Below are positions 21,687-31,464 of a stretch of 64,000 bases of DNA, piece by piece (the first letter of the stretch is position 1; each line of letters starts with the position of its first letter). The DNA is from Carboxydothermus islandicus (lineage in GTDB: Bacteria; Bacillota; Z-2901; Carboxydothermales; Carboxydothermaceae): the NCBI RefSeq assembly GCF_001950325.1, contig NZ_BDJL01000001.1, positions 1 to 64,000 of the forward strand, written 5' to 3'. The notes under the pieces were generated by a model. It saw only the letters and a list, made by a program, of their open reading frames with translations. It made no database searches and was not told the DNA's origin. A program made the translations under genes and the position numbers.

Positions 21687-23263
21687 TGCGAATTCTGGCT
21701 TCTGACCCGGTAGCGGAAAAAGGTTTAAATATTTTGCGGGAAGAAGGATTTATCGTTGACGAAAAAATAAAGCTTTCGGAAGAAGAATTGATTAAAATTA
21801 TTCCCCAGTACGACGCGTTAATTGTTCGGAGCGAAACAAAGGTTACCGCAAGAATTATTGAAGCGGCAGAAAACTTAAAGATAATTGGACGGGCCGGGGT
21901 AGGGGTAGATAACATTGACTTAGCAGCTGCTTCCAAAAAAGGAATTATTGTGGTTAATTCTCCGGAAGGTAATACCATTGCGGCGGCGGAGCATACCATT
22001 GCCCTGATGATGGCTTTACTTAGAAACATACCTCAAGCCCATGCTGCTTTAAAAGCAGGAAAATGGCTGAGAAAGGAGTTTACCGGCTATGAGCTGCGGG
22101 GCAAAACGGTTGGGATTATTGGCCTTGGCCGGATAGGAACGGCGGTAGCTAAAAGGGTTAAAGCTTTTGAAACCAGGGTAATCGGTTATGATCCTTTTAT
22201 TTCCGAAGAACGGGCGCAAATGCTCGGGATAACTTTAATGCCTTTAGAAGAACTTTTACAAAACGCTGATATTGTTACCATGCACCTTCCTTTAAACAAC
22301 GAAACCCGGAATTTAATCAACCGGGAGCGGTTAAAGCTCATGAAAAAGTCAGCATTTATCATAAATTGCGCCCGGGGAGGAATTATTGACGAAGAAGCGC
22401 TATATGAAGCGTTAAAAGCCGGAGAAATTGCCGGAGCAGCTTTAGACGTTTTTGCCAAGGAGCCGCTTACCGAGTCTCCTTTATTTGAGCTCCAAAACGT
22501 GATTGTAACTCCCCACCTGGGAGCTTCGACAAAGGAAGCGCAGATTAACGTCGCTATTGATGTGGCCCGGGAAATTGCTAACGTTTTAAAGGGCGGCCTT
22601 GCCCAGAATGCCGTTAATTTCCCGGCAATGGATAAGGAAAGCTATCAACGGCTTAAGCCTTACATTAATCTTGCAGAAAAACTTGGCAACTTCTTAGCCC
22701 AGATTTTATCGGGAGGGCTTTTAGCCGCGGAAATAGTTTACAATGGTTTGGCTTTTAAAGAGGAAACCCGTCCTCTAACCCTGGCAGCCTTGAAGGGATT
22801 GTTAGATCCTCTTCTCATGGAAAAGGTGAATTATGTTAATGCACCGGTAGTTGCCAAAGAAAGAGGAATTAAAGTCAGGGAAACGGTAATGGAAAACGGT
22901 GCGGACTACACCAACCTCATTACCTTGAAAGTAACTACCGAAAAAGGTGAACGAATTATTGCCGGAACTTTGTTTAGAAATAATGAACCGCGAATTGTGC
23001 AAATAGACCAGTATCGGGTTGATGTGGTACCCGAAGGATATAAACTTTTTGTGCCCCATAAAGACCAACCTTTAATGATTGGGAGAGTTGGATTAATTTT
23101 AGGAGAAAAGGGAATTAATATTGCCGGAATGCAGCTGGGAAGATTAACTCCCGGTGGCGATGCGGTGATGGTTTTATCGCTGGATCATCCGGCGGATGGT
23201 GACAGCATTAAAGCTATTGCGGAAATTCCGGGGATTTATGAAGTAAAAGCGGTGAGTTTATAA
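21686..23263 (+). CDS. serA: D-3-phosphoglycerate dehydrogenase
   Basis: First enzyme of serine synthesis, oxidising 3-phosphoglycerate with NAD. The catalytic domain has GRAGVGVDNIDLAAA, the Rossmann GLGRIGTAVAKR, CARGGIIDEEAL and HLGASTKEAQ. An ASB-type intervening domain and a C-terminal ACT domain (GRVGLILGEKGINIAGMQLGR) complete the 525-aa long form. The ACT domain implies feedback by serine. The GTG start overlaps the preceding stop by one base, so it is coupled to the aminotransferase. Confidence 0.97.
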   Translation: MRILASDPVAEKGLNILREEGFIVDEKIKLSEEELIKIIPQYDALIVRSETKVTARIIEAAENLKIIGRAGVGVDNIDLAAASKKGIIVVNSPEGNTIAAAEHTIALMMALLRNIPQAHAALKAGKWLRKEFTGYELRGKTVGIIGLGRIGTAVAKRVKAFETRVIGYDPFISEERAQMLGITLMPLEELLQNADIVTMHLPLNNETRNLINRERLKLMKKSAFIINCARGGIIDEEALYEALKAGEIAGAALDVFAKEPLTESPLFELQNVIVTPHLGASTKEAQINVAIDVAREIANVLKGGLAQNAVNFPAMDKESYQRLKPYINLAEKLGNFLAQILSGGLLAAEIVYNGLAFKEETRPLTLAALKGLLDPLLMEKVNYVNAPVVAKERGIKVRETVMENGADYTNLITLKVTTEKGERIIAGTLFRNNEPRIVQIDQYRVDVVPEGYKLFVPHKDQPLMIGRVGLILGEKGINIAGMQLGRLTPGGDAVMVLSLDHPADGDSIKAIAEIPGIYEVKAVSL

Positions 23264-23352
23264 CTTTACTTTTAAAATTTTCAAATGCCGTAAAAAATGT
23301 TATAATGAACGTGAAAAATTTACCAAAACGGAAGTAATAGGGGGATTTGTAA

Positions 23353-24627
<1,275 letters not shown>

Positions 24628-24638
24628 GGCGTGGTTTT

Positions 24639-25076
24639 ATGGAAAAATTTTTCCGCTTAAAAGAGGTTTGTGAGAATTTCGACATAAAAATTTTATATGC
24701 TTTTGGTTCTAATTGCGATAAGGCCAAAAAAATATTACAGGGGGAAGAGGTAATTTATAATAATAACGACCTTGATATCGGGGCAGTTTTTTTGCGAGAA
24801 CTTCCTGCGGGTCGAAAGAGGACTATTTTATATGCGGATATCTATAATGAATTAGAAGATATTTTTTTCCCCTTTACCTTAGATTTAGTGTTTTTGGAAG
24901 AAAACCATTCGGTTTTTCAAAGCCAGGCCATTTTACAGGGGGAAGTTATTTATTTTGCCGATGAAAAAGAAAAAGAGGAATATGAAGAACGAATCTTAGC
25001 CCGGGCCTTTGATTTTAAATACCATCTTGATAAATTTTACGAAGAAATGCTGGAGGAACTGCAGGATGGTAAATAA
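24639..25076 (+). CDS. MntA-like nucleotidyltransferase (putative antitoxin)
   Basis: 145-aa minimal nucleotidyltransferase. The active-site pieces are AFGSN and NNDLDIG, with a third acid in FTLDLVFLE. In MntA/HepT modules the antitoxin modifies the HEPN toxin. Here 19 residues lie between GS and DLD rather than about ten, an expanded loop. The gene overlaps the HepT-like gene by 11 bp. Its activity and toxin-antitoxin role are inferred from family and pairing. Confidence 0.8.
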   Translation: MEKFFRLKEVCENFDIKILYAFGSNCDKAKKILQGEEVIYNNNDLDIGAVFLRELPAGRKRTILYADIYNELEDIFFPFTLDLVFLEENHSVFQSQAILQGEVIYFADEKEKEEYEERILARAFDFKYHLDKFYEEMLEELQDGK

Positions 25077-25494
25077 AGTGCTAATTGAAGGAAAGTTAAA
25101 TTTAATTATCGAATATGTAGATCGGTTAAAGAAACTAAAATCTCTGCCGCCTAAAGAATTTTTAGAAGATTACCGAAACCCGGCAACTGCAGAAAGTTAT
25201 CTGAGAAGAGCCCTGGAGGCGGTATTTGATATTGGCAGGCATATTTTGGCAAAAAATCGCGGCAAAGATTTAAGCTTAGAGTATAAAGCAATTGCCCGGG
25301 GTATGGTAGAATTGGGTATTGTAAATGAAAAGCTTGGCCAAAAATTAATCCAAATGGCTGGCTACCGAAACCGTTTGGTTCACCTGTATTCACTGGTTAC
25401 CGATGAAGAACTTTATGAGATAATTCAAAATGATTTAGAGGATTTACTTAATTTTGTTAAAGCAATCCGGAATTATCTTGATAAATTACAATAA
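25066..25494 (+). CDS. HepT-like HEPN ribonuclease (putative toxin)
   Basis: 142-aa all-helical HEPN/DUF86 protein. The catalytic RX4HXY motif is intact as RNRLVHLY (about residues 104-111). The ATG at 25066 (ATGGTAAATAAAG) overlaps the end of the nucleotidyltransferase gene; the longer open frame from 25009 lies inside that gene. In known pairs the HEPN protein cleaves RNA and its tyrosine is AMPylated by MntA. Three tRNA genes follow directly. Confidence 0.82.
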   Translation: MVNKVLIEGKLNLIIEYVDRLKKLKSLPPKEFLEDYRNPATAESYLRRALEAVFDIGRHILAKNRGKDLSLEYKAIARGMVELGIVNEKLGQKLIQMAGYRNRLVHLYSLVTDEELYEIIQNDLEDLLNFVKAIRNYLDKLQ

Positions 25495-25513
25495 TTTAAC
25501 AAAAATCCTTTAC

Positions 25514-25543
25514 TTGACACTATTATTTGGGCTGTGATATATT
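25514..25543 (+). promoter_or_regulatory. promoter of tRNA-Ser/Ser/Arg cluster
   Basis: TTGACA (25514-25519), 18 bp and TATATT (25538-25543) precede the first tRNA by 30 bp. Confidence 0.7.
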
Positions 25544-25573
25544 ATTTATGCTATCGCAGAAAGTGGCGGGCAG

Positions 25574-25663
25574 GGAGGGGTGTCCGAGTGGTTTAAGGAG
25601 CCGGTCTTGAAAACCGGTGACTCGCCCTGCGAGCCGTGGGTTCGAATCCCACCCCCTCCGCCA
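25574..25663 (+). tRNA. tRNA-Ser (TGA)
   Basis: The seven-pair acceptor is GGAGGGG/CCCCTCC, the discriminator is G and CCA is encoded. The anticodon loop CTTGAAA gives TGA. A long variable arm typical of class II tRNA is present. Confidence 0.97.
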
Positions 25664-25678
25664 TGGCGATTTGGTTGC

Positions 25679-25773
25679 GGAGAGATGGCCGAGTTGGTCG
25701 AAGGCGGTCGCCTGCTAAGCGATTGTACAGGCTAAAACCTGTACCGCGGGTTCGAATCCCGCTCTCTCCGCCA
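25679..25773 (+). tRNA. tRNA-Ser (GCT)
   Basis: The acceptor is GGAGAGA/TCTCTCC, with G discriminator and encoded CCA. The anticodon GCT lies in the loop between CGCCT and AGCG. The long variable arm (TGTACAGG...CCTGTA) confirms serine class II. It follows the previous tRNA by 15 bp. Confidence 0.97.
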
Positions 25774-25788
25774 TTTAATTTTATACAG

Positions 25789-25865
25789 GCGCCCGTAGCT
25801 CAACTGGATAGAGTAACAGACTACGAATCTGGAGGTTGCAGGTTCGAGTCCTGCCGGGCGCGCCA
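25789..25865 (+). tRNA. tRNA-Arg (ACG)
   Basis: The acceptor is GCGCCCG/CGGGCGC, with G discriminator and encoded CCA. The anticodon is ACG between CAGACT and AATCTG. The wobble A is expected to be deaminated to inosine by TadA, encoded at 35689. Confidence 0.97.
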
Positions 25866-25879
25866 TTTGGTAAATAAAG

Positions 25880-25910
25880 CCGGGGTAAAGATTCCCGGTT
25901 TTTTATTTTT
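25880..25910 (+). terminator. terminator 1 after tRNA cluster
   Basis: CCGGG pairs with CCCGG around a short loop and is followed by TTTTTTATTTTTT. Confidence 0.8.
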
Positions 25911-25913
25911 TCA

Positions 25914-25942
25914 AAACGGGTTTACAACCCGTTTATTTTTTT
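25914..25942 (+). terminator. terminator 2 after tRNA cluster
   Basis: AAACGGG and CCCGTTT pair around TTTACAA, followed by ATTTTTTT. With the preceding hairpin it gives a tandem terminator that insulates the sulfur operon from tRNA transcription. Confidence 0.8.
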
Positions 25943-25968
25943 AATCCCATAAAAACCGGTAAAAATAC

Positions 25969-25996
25969 TTGACAATACGACAAAAAGTAATAAAAT
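25969..25996 (+). promoter_or_regulatory. promoter of the sulfate/homocysteine operon
   Basis: TTGACA (25969-25974), 16 bp and TAAAAT (25991-25996) lie 45 bp before cysC. No riboswitch or T-box was recognised between promoter and gene. Confidence 0.75.
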
Positions 25997-26040
25997 AAAA
26001 GTAAATACATATAAGCAAATCGGAAATGAGGTAATTTATT

Positions 26041-26634
26041 GTGGCAAATAATTTCTTCTGGCAGGAAGGTAAAATAACGGCGGAAGATCGGGAAAAATTA
26101 TTGGGGCAAAAAGGAGTGGTTATTTGGCTTACCGGTCTTTCCGGTTCGGGAAAATCAACGATAGCCCGGGAACTGGAAACGGTATTGTACCGGGAAGGTA
26201 AGCTTGCATACGTTTTAGATGGCGATAATATCCGCATGGGTTTAAATAAAGACCTGGGCTTTTCCGAAAAAGACCGCCAGGAAAATATTCGCCGGATCGG
26301 GGAAGTAGCCAAACTTTTTGTAGACGCTGGCGTTATTATCATCACTGCTTTTATTTCACCTTTCCGGGCTGATAGGGATAAGGTTCGGTCTTTATTGCCG
26401 GAGGGGAAATTTATTGAAGTGTTTGTAGACTGCCCACTGGAAGTGTGTGAAGCAAGGGATGTTAAAGGTCTTTACCGGAAGGCCCGGGAAGGGAAAATAC
26501 CCGAATTTACCGGGATCACCTCTCCTTATGAGCCGCCGCTAAAACCGGAAATTACGTTGAAAACCGCCGAGCAATCGTTAAAAGAGTGTGTGGATATAAT
26601 TCTCACTTATTTACGCAAAAATTTATACCTTTAA
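26041..26634 (+). CDS. cysC: adenylylsulfate (APS) kinase
   Basis: Phosphorylates APS to PAPS. The P-loop is [15 protein letters not shown] near residues 32-46. [26 protein letters not shown] and [12 protein letters not shown] are typical of CysC. It is 197 aa with a GTG start after GAGGT. It heads the sulfur operon. Its presence beside an APS reductase-like pair is notable, since that route needs no PAPS; PAPS may serve sulfation or an alternative reductase. Confidence 0.93.
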   Translation: MANNFFWQEGKITAEDREKLLGQKGVVIWLTGLSGSGKSTIARELETVLYREGKLAYVLDGDNIRMGLNKDLGFSEKDRQENIRRIGEVAKLFVDAGVIIITAFISPFRADRDKVRSLLPEGKFIEVFVDCPLEVCEARDVKGLYRKAREGKIPEFTGITSPYEPPLKPEITLKTAEQSLKECVDIILTYLRKNLYL

Positions 26635-26683
26635 ATATAAGTATTCCGATATGATTTAATAAATATCCCTGGGGGAATTTTTC

Positions 26684-27430
26684 ATGGTTGGATTTATCTT
26701 AGCCGGATTTATTACCGGTTTATCTATTGGGCTAACGGGAGTGGGTGGAGGTTCTATCTTGGCACCCCTTTTACTGCTATTGGGAGTGGCCCCGGGGCAA
26801 GTGGTGGGAAATGATCTGGTTTTTGCCTCGATCACCAAGGGAATAGCCCTTTATCCATATAAAAAAGAAAATAAAATCAATTTTTCTACCGCTAAAAAAC
26901 TTTTATATGGAAGCATTCCCGGAGGAATTACTGGGGTTTTAATACTAGAACACTTAAAAAAAACCGCTGGCAGTTCCGCTTTGCTTACCCATGTTTTAGC
27001 AGGGTTAATAATTGCTGTAAGTATTATTTCTTTATTAAAAGAATTTTTGAATTTTAAAGGAAGTTTACTGAGTTTACCCCCGGAAAACTGGGGAGTTATT
27101 TTAACGGGATTTGTTACTGGAATAATGGTAGGCCTAACTTCTGTCGGTGCAGGTATTTTGGTAGGTTTATACCTTTATATGACCGGAAAGTTTGATAGCC
27201 GGGAATTAGTTGGTACCGATATTTTTCACGGCCTAATACTGGCTTTGATTCTTGGTTTTTTCCATTTTAAATTCGGTAATATTAATCCGAAAATTCTAAT
27301 TTATCTAATTTTAGGGTCTATTCCTGGTGCTTTACTTGGCGGAAAATTAAATTTTTATCTCTCCCCGAAAGTGGTACGGGTAATTTTTCTTACCATGACA
27401 ACGGCTCTTTCGCTAAAAATACTTATTTAA
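26684..27430 (+). CDS. TauE/SafE family sulfur-compound permease
   Basis: 248-aa integral membrane protein with two homologous halves. Each begins with a glycine-rich helix (GLTGVGGGSILAPLLLLLG and GLTSVGAGILVGLYLYMTG), the hallmark of TauE/SafE (DUF81). About eight hydrophobic segments span the membrane. Members transport sulfite, sulfoacetate or related anions. Direction and substrate are not readable; operon context suggests sulfate or sulfite. Confidence 0.85.
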   Translation: MVGFILAGFITGLSIGLTGVGGGSILAPLLLLLGVAPGQVVGNDLVFASITKGIALYPYKKENKINFSTAKKLLYGSIPGGITGVLILEHLKKTAGSSALLTHVLAGLIIAVSIISLLKEFLNFKGSLLSLPPENWGVILTGFVTGIMVGLTSVGAGILVGLYLYMTGKFDSRELVGTDIFHGLILALILGFFHFKFGNINPKILIYLILGSIPGALLGGKLNFYLSPKVVRVIFLTMTTALSLKILI

Positions 27431-27447
27431 ACGAGGAGGAGGGTTTA

Positions 27448-29034
27448 GTGGGCACGGTAATAATAGGCGGTGGTGTTGCTGGGCTGACTGCTGCGATAAG
27501 ACTAAAAGAGCTTTTACCCCGGGAAGAAGTGGTGGTGGTGGAGCGGGCTCATGTTTTAAGAAGTGGATGCTTAGCTGCCGGGGTTAATGCTTTAAACAAC
27601 GTTTTACTCGATGACACCCCGGAAAGTTATGTAGATTTTTTAAAAAAGGAATTTCCCGGTTTAATTGAGGATGAACTACCGTTAAGTTTAGCCAAAAGGT
27701 TAAACGAAACGGTGGATCTTTTAGAAAGCTGGGGAGCAAATATTCCCAAAGACAATGGGAAATTTTTACGCCGGGGAAAACGGAGCATTATTGTTTACGG
27801 GGAAAACTTAAAAGAAGTCATTGCCCAAAAAGCTTTAAAAACCGGAATAAAGATTTTTAACCGTACGTTTGTTTTTGATGTCGAAACGGATCAAAATCAA
27901 ATAGTTGCAGTACTGGCCTATGACTTAACTTCCCGGAAGTTTTTAAGAATAGCCGGAGATAAATACATCCTGGCAACCGGGGGTGCTACTGGACTTTACC
28001 AGGGGGCAAATCCCTATCATCCCGGGAGTACCTGGTATCCCCTATCTAACAGCGGAGTTGGGCATGTACTGGCGGTAAAGGCCGGTGCTTATTTAAAATC
28101 ATTAGAAATTCGTTTTATTCCTCTAAGAGTTAAAGGAGTGGCCGCTCCAACCGGAACTTTGGCTATGAATGTTAAAGGCAAGCTTGTTAATCAAAAAGGT
28201 GAAGAGTTAAAAACAAAACATCAACCGGCCAATACCGCCGAACGGCTTAAAGCTGTTATAGAGGAAAGGCAGGCCGGGGAAGTTCCGGTTTTTGTGGTTG
28301 AGGGTGTTTACCGGGATGAACTCATAAGGGCTTATTTTGATATGCGTCCCGGTGCAGCTTTACTTTTACGGGAAGATAAAGGCGAAAAAATTTACCTGGA
28401 GGTAGATGGTTTTGAACCCCTGATTAACGGTGGACATGGGCTTTCAGGAGTCATGGTAGATAAAAACCGGAAAACTGCGGTGGAAAACCTCTGGGCTTGC
28501 GGGGATATTGCCGCCGGTTCACCCAAGAAATACGTTACCGGAGCTATGGCTGAAGGATTAATTGCGGCAGAGGACGTAGCGGGGAAAGAAGGTGGAGGTC
28601 GACTTGAGATTCAGGAAATTGTCTTTAACCTTACCAGTAACTTTAAAGGTTTGGTTACTCCGTTATCTTTAAAGTACGGCTTAAACGTAATCATGGAAGA
28701 GTATGCCGGTGGTAAGAAAACTAATTACCGGTATACCGCTCGAAGTTTAGAAATTGGAGAAGAAAAGCTTTACTCTTTAAAGGAAAAATTAGGACTTGCA
28801 AAAATTACCGGTGATTTTGATTTACTGCAATTTTTTGAGGTAAAAAATCAAATATTACTGGCGACTTTTCTTATTAAACATATGGCTTTTAGGACTGAAA
28901 GCCGTTTGCCCTGTTATCAGGAGCGGGTGGACTACCCCGGTAAAGCGCCGGAAGACTACCTTCTTATCTCCAAATTAGAAGAGGGCAGGCCTGTTGTGGA
29001 AAGGAGGAAGTTAAATGCCTCCGCGCTTTTATAA
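27448..29034 (+). CDS. AprA-like APS reductase flavoprotein subunit
   Basis: 528-aa FAD protein of the fumarate reductase/AprA superfamily. It has the N-terminal dinucleotide fold VIIGGGVAGLTAAIRL and EIRFIPLRVKG, matching the AprA active-site arginine segment. GGHGLSGVMV carries the expected histidine near residue 330, and ENLWACGDIAAG follows. It is shorter than dissimilatory AprA (over 600 aa). Together with the AprB-like ferredoxin and ATP sulfurylase it most likely reduces APS to sulfite. It overlaps the next gene by 20 bp. Another flavoprotein function cannot be excluded. Confidence 0.8.
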   Translation: MGTVIIGGGVAGLTAAIRLKELLPREEVVVVERAHVLRSGCLAAGVNALNNVLLDDTPESYVDFLKKEFPGLIEDELPLSLAKRLNETVDLLESWGANIPKDNGKFLRRGKRSIIVYGENLKEVIAQKALKTGIKIFNRTFVFDVETDQNQIVAVLAYDLTSRKFLRIAGDKYILATGGATGLYQGANPYHPGSTWYPLSNSGVGHVLAVKAGAYLKSLEIRFIPLRVKGVAAPTGTLAMNVKGKLVNQKGEELKTKHQPANTAERLKAVIEERQAGEVPVFVVEGVYRDELIRAYFDMRPGAALLLREDKGEKIYLEVDGFEPLINGGHGLSGVMVDKNRKTAVENLWACGDIAAGSPKKYVTGAMAEGLIAAEDVAGKEGGGRLEIQEIVFNLTSNFKGLVTPLSLKYGLNVIMEEYAGGKKTNYRYTARSLEIGEEKLYSLKEKLGLAKITGDFDLLQFFEVKNQILLATFLIKHMAFRTESRLPCYQERVDYPGKAPEDYLLISKLEEGRPVVERRKLNASALL

Positions 29035-29284
29035 GGAGCGGTGTAACGGTTGCCCTAAAGCAAAAGTAGCTCCCTGCGAAGCGATTTGTCCTTTAAACTT
29101 ACTTTATCGAGATAGGGGTGAAGTGTTTATTTATCATGAAGCTTTTTGCTACGACTGTGCGGCATGCGTCAAAAAGTGCCCTCAAAAAGCTATATCCCTT
29201 GCTTTGCATCCTTCGGTAGCCCTGGTTAATGCAGAATTGTTTTACGATAAAGGGTTTAAATTTAAAGATCTGGAGGAGGAGTAA
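29015..29284 (+). CDS. AprB-like ferredoxin subunit
   Basis: 89-aa protein with two [4Fe-4S] sites: CNGCPKAKVAPCEAICP and CYDCAACVKKCP. It matches the iron-sulfur core of AprB but lacks the long C-terminal tail that wraps AprA in dissimilatory enzymes. The start ATG lies within the end of the AprA-like gene, so 1:1 coupled translation is likely. It would pass electrons to the flavin for APS reduction. Confidence 0.83.
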   Translation: MPPRFYKERCNGCPKAKVAPCEAICPLNLLYRDRGEVFIYHEAFCYDCAACVKKCPQKAISLALHPSVALVNAELFYDKGFKFKDLEEE

Positions 29285-29286
29285 CT

Positions 29287-30432
29287 ATGGTTAATTATCA
29301 CGGGCGAAAAGAAGTAAGTAATATCTTAACGTCAGAAGAATATGAAGAGCTAAAAGGGCAAAACTTTTTAAAGCTATCGGTTTCAAAAACCGAATATTTT
29401 GATTTATTTCTTTTGGGGGTTGGGCTTTATGCTCCCTTAGAAGGGTTTATGGATGAAGACGATTATTATTCAACTTTAGAACAGTTTACCTTAAGTTCCG
29501 GGGTTTTATGGTCGATTCCCATAGTCTTAAGGGTCAGTGAAGAAGAAGCCCGGCTTTACGACGGCAGAGAAAAAATTTTACTAACTGCTGCAAACGGTGA
29601 GCTTTTAGGTCTTTTGGAAAGTCCCCGGGCGTTTAAGTTAAATAAAATTTTAGAAGTGGAAAAAGTATTTAAAACTTCTTCCCCTGAGCATCCGGGAGTG
29701 CAAAAAATTCTCGGAGAGAACAAATGGGCAGTTGCCGGTAAGGTTAAAATTTATCCGCCGGCTTTCAGGGAGATTGATTTAAATCTCTCTCTTTTCCCCC
29801 AGAAAACCCGGGAAATATTTAAAAGCAGGAATTACAAGACGGTAGTTGGCTTTCAAACAAGAAACCCCATCCACCGGGCCCATGAATATTTGCAAAAAAT
29901 CGCTCTGGAGATTTTTGACGGGCTTTTTGTTAATCCTCTGGTGGGTGAAACCAAGGGGGATGATATTCCTGCCGATGTTCGGCTTAAGTGTTATGAAGCT
30001 TTACTGAACAACTATTATCCTAAAGACCGGTTTGTCTTTGCTACGTTACCTGCACCTATGCGTTATGCGGGACCCAGGGAAGCGGTTCACCACGCGATTA
30101 TCCGGCAAAATTACGGTTGCACCCATTTTATTGTCGGCCGGGACCATGCCGGGGTGGGGAATTTTTACGGTCCCTTTGAAGCGCAGGAGATTTTTAACAC
30201 TTTACCAGAAAATGCTTTGGAAATTAAGATTGTAAAATTTGATAACGCTTTTTACTGCTATAAATGCGGACAAATGGCTACGAAAAAAACCTGCCCTCAC
30301 GGTCCTGAACATCATTTAAACTTAAGCGGTACTAAAGTCCGGGAAATGCTTAAAGAAGGCAAATCCCTTCCGGATGAGTTTACCCGTCCGGAGGTAGCGG
30401 AAGTTTTAAGTCGTTATTATCAAAGTCTTTAA
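29287..30432 (+). CDS. sat: ATP sulfurylase (sulfate adenylyltransferase)
   Basis: Activates sulfate to APS. The 381-aa protein has QTRNPIHRAHEYLQK (ATP/sulfate binding), GDDIPADVR and GRDHAGVGNFYGPFEAQ, all diagnostic for the Sat family. A zinc-type cysteine cluster is seen in CYKCGQMATKKTCPHG. The gene starts two bases after the AprB-like gene. The product feeds both APS reductase and CysC. Confidence 0.97.
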   Translation: MVNYHGRKEVSNILTSEEYEELKGQNFLKLSVSKTEYFDLFLLGVGLYAPLEGFMDEDDYYSTLEQFTLSSGVLWSIPIVLRVSEEEARLYDGREKILLTAANGELLGLLESPRAFKLNKILEVEKVFKTSSPEHPGVQKILGENKWAVAGKVKIYPPAFREIDLNLSLFPQKTREIFKSRNYKTVVGFQTRNPIHRAHEYLQKIALEIFDGLFVNPLVGETKGDDIPADVRLKCYEALLNNYYPKDRFVFATLPAPMRYAGPREAVHHAIIRQNYGCTHFIVGRDHAGVGNFYGPFEAQEIFNTLPENALEIKIVKFDNAFYCYKCGQMATKKTCPHGPEHHLNLSGTKVREMLKEGKSLPDEFTRPEVAEVLSRYYQSL

Positions 30433-30451
30433 AGGAAAGGAGAGGTAGGCT

Positions 30452-30670
30452 ATGAAGATAGTGGTAAATGGAGTGGAAAAAGAGATTCCCCAAAGCTTTA
30501 CAATTGCGGAACTTTTAGAGTACTTTCAGGTGGAGATGCCCAATTATGTTTCGGTGGTCCTAAATGGAGAGTTTGTAAAGCGTGAAGAGTTTAGTAGCGT
30601 AAAAGTTTCCGAAGGAGACGAAATAGAATGGATGTATTTCATGGGAGGTGGCGGATATGCTTTCGCGTGA
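30452..30670 (+). CDS. hcyS: ThiS/HcyS-like sulfur carrier protein with C-terminal tail
   Basis: 72-aa beta-grasp carrier (KIVVNGVEKEIPQSFTIAELL). Carriers of this type end in Gly-Gly, which is adenylated and converted to a thiocarboxylate. This one ends MGGGGYAFA, so four residues must be removed first. In Wolinella HcyS a C-terminal alanine is trimmed by the JAMM protease HcyD; a JAMM domain is encoded two genes downstream. The tail is encoded by bases shared with the start of the next gene. The symbol is assigned by analogy with that pathway. Confidence 0.82.
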   Translation: MKIVVNGVEKEIPQSFTIAELLEYFQVEMPNYVSVVLNGEFVKREEFSSVKVSEGDEIEWMYFMGGGGYAFA

Positions 30671-31463
30671 ACAGCTGTTCCGCTATTCCCGCAATATTCT
30701 TTTGCCGGAAGTAGGGGTAAAAGGGCAGGAAAAACTTTTAAATTCTAAAGTTCTGGTAATAGGGGCCGGGGGACTTGGGGCACCGGTGGCCCTGTATCTG
30801 GCAGCGGCCGGGATAGGGACCATCGGTATTGCCGACTACGATGTAGTGGACTTGACCAACCTGCAGCGTCAGATAATTCACTTTACCCGGGATGTGGGGA
30901 CCGAAAAAGTTTTATCGGCAAAAAGTAAAATTGAAGCTCTTAATCCGGAGGTACAGGTGATTACCTATAATGAACCGATAACTTCCGCAAATATTTTAAG
31001 TATTATCGAGCAGTATGATTTTATTATCGATGGCACCGATAATTTCCCCGCCAAGTTTTTGATTAACGATGCCTGTGTTAAAGCTAAAAAACCTTTTTCC
31101 CATGGTGGAATTTTGCGGTTCTGGGGCCAGACTTTGACCTATCGTCCCGACGGGAAAACACCCTGTTACCGCTGTGCTTTTAAAGAACCACCGCCCCCGG
31201 GGAGCGTACCCAGTTGTAAAGAAGCGGGGGTTATTGGAGCGGTAGCGGGAGTTATTGGCTCTCTTCAGGTTACGGAGTGTATCAAGTATCTTTTAGGAAT
31301 GGATACTTTAGCTGGGAATTTATTGTTTGTTGATTTAAAATCAATGGAATTTAACAAAATTCCATTAAAGAAAAGACAGAGTTGTCTTTGTGCAAAAGAC
31401 CCCGAACAGATTATTTTGTTAGATTACAGCCAGCCGGTATGCGACTTAAAGGGGGAAAATTAA
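30657..31463 (+). CDS. hcyF: ThiF/MoeB/HcyF-like carrier-activating enzyme
   Basis: 268-aa E1-like adenylyltransferase. It begins LSREQLFRYSRNILLPEVGVKGQ and has the ATP site VIGAGGLGAPVALYLAAAG, then DVVDLTNLQRQ. A zinc site is visible as CYRCAF with a partner CLC near residue 246. It would adenylate the carrier's C-terminal glycine. The ATG at 30657 is chosen because GGGAGG lies eight bases upstream; a GTG at 30648 is too close to it. It overlaps the carrier gene by 14 bp. Confidence 0.85.
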   Translation: MLSREQLFRYSRNILLPEVGVKGQEKLLNSKVLVIGAGGLGAPVALYLAAAGIGTIGIADYDVVDLTNLQRQIIHFTRDVGTEKVLSAKSKIEALNPEVQVITYNEPITSANILSIIEQYDFIIDGTDNFPAKFLINDACVKAKKPFSHGGILRFWGQTLTYRPDGKTPCYRCAFKEPPPPGSVPSCKEAGVIGAVAGVIGSLQVTECIKYLLGMDTLAGNLLFVDLKSMEFNKIPLKKRQSCLCAKDPEQIILLDYSQPVCDLKGEN

Positions 31464-31464
31464 A

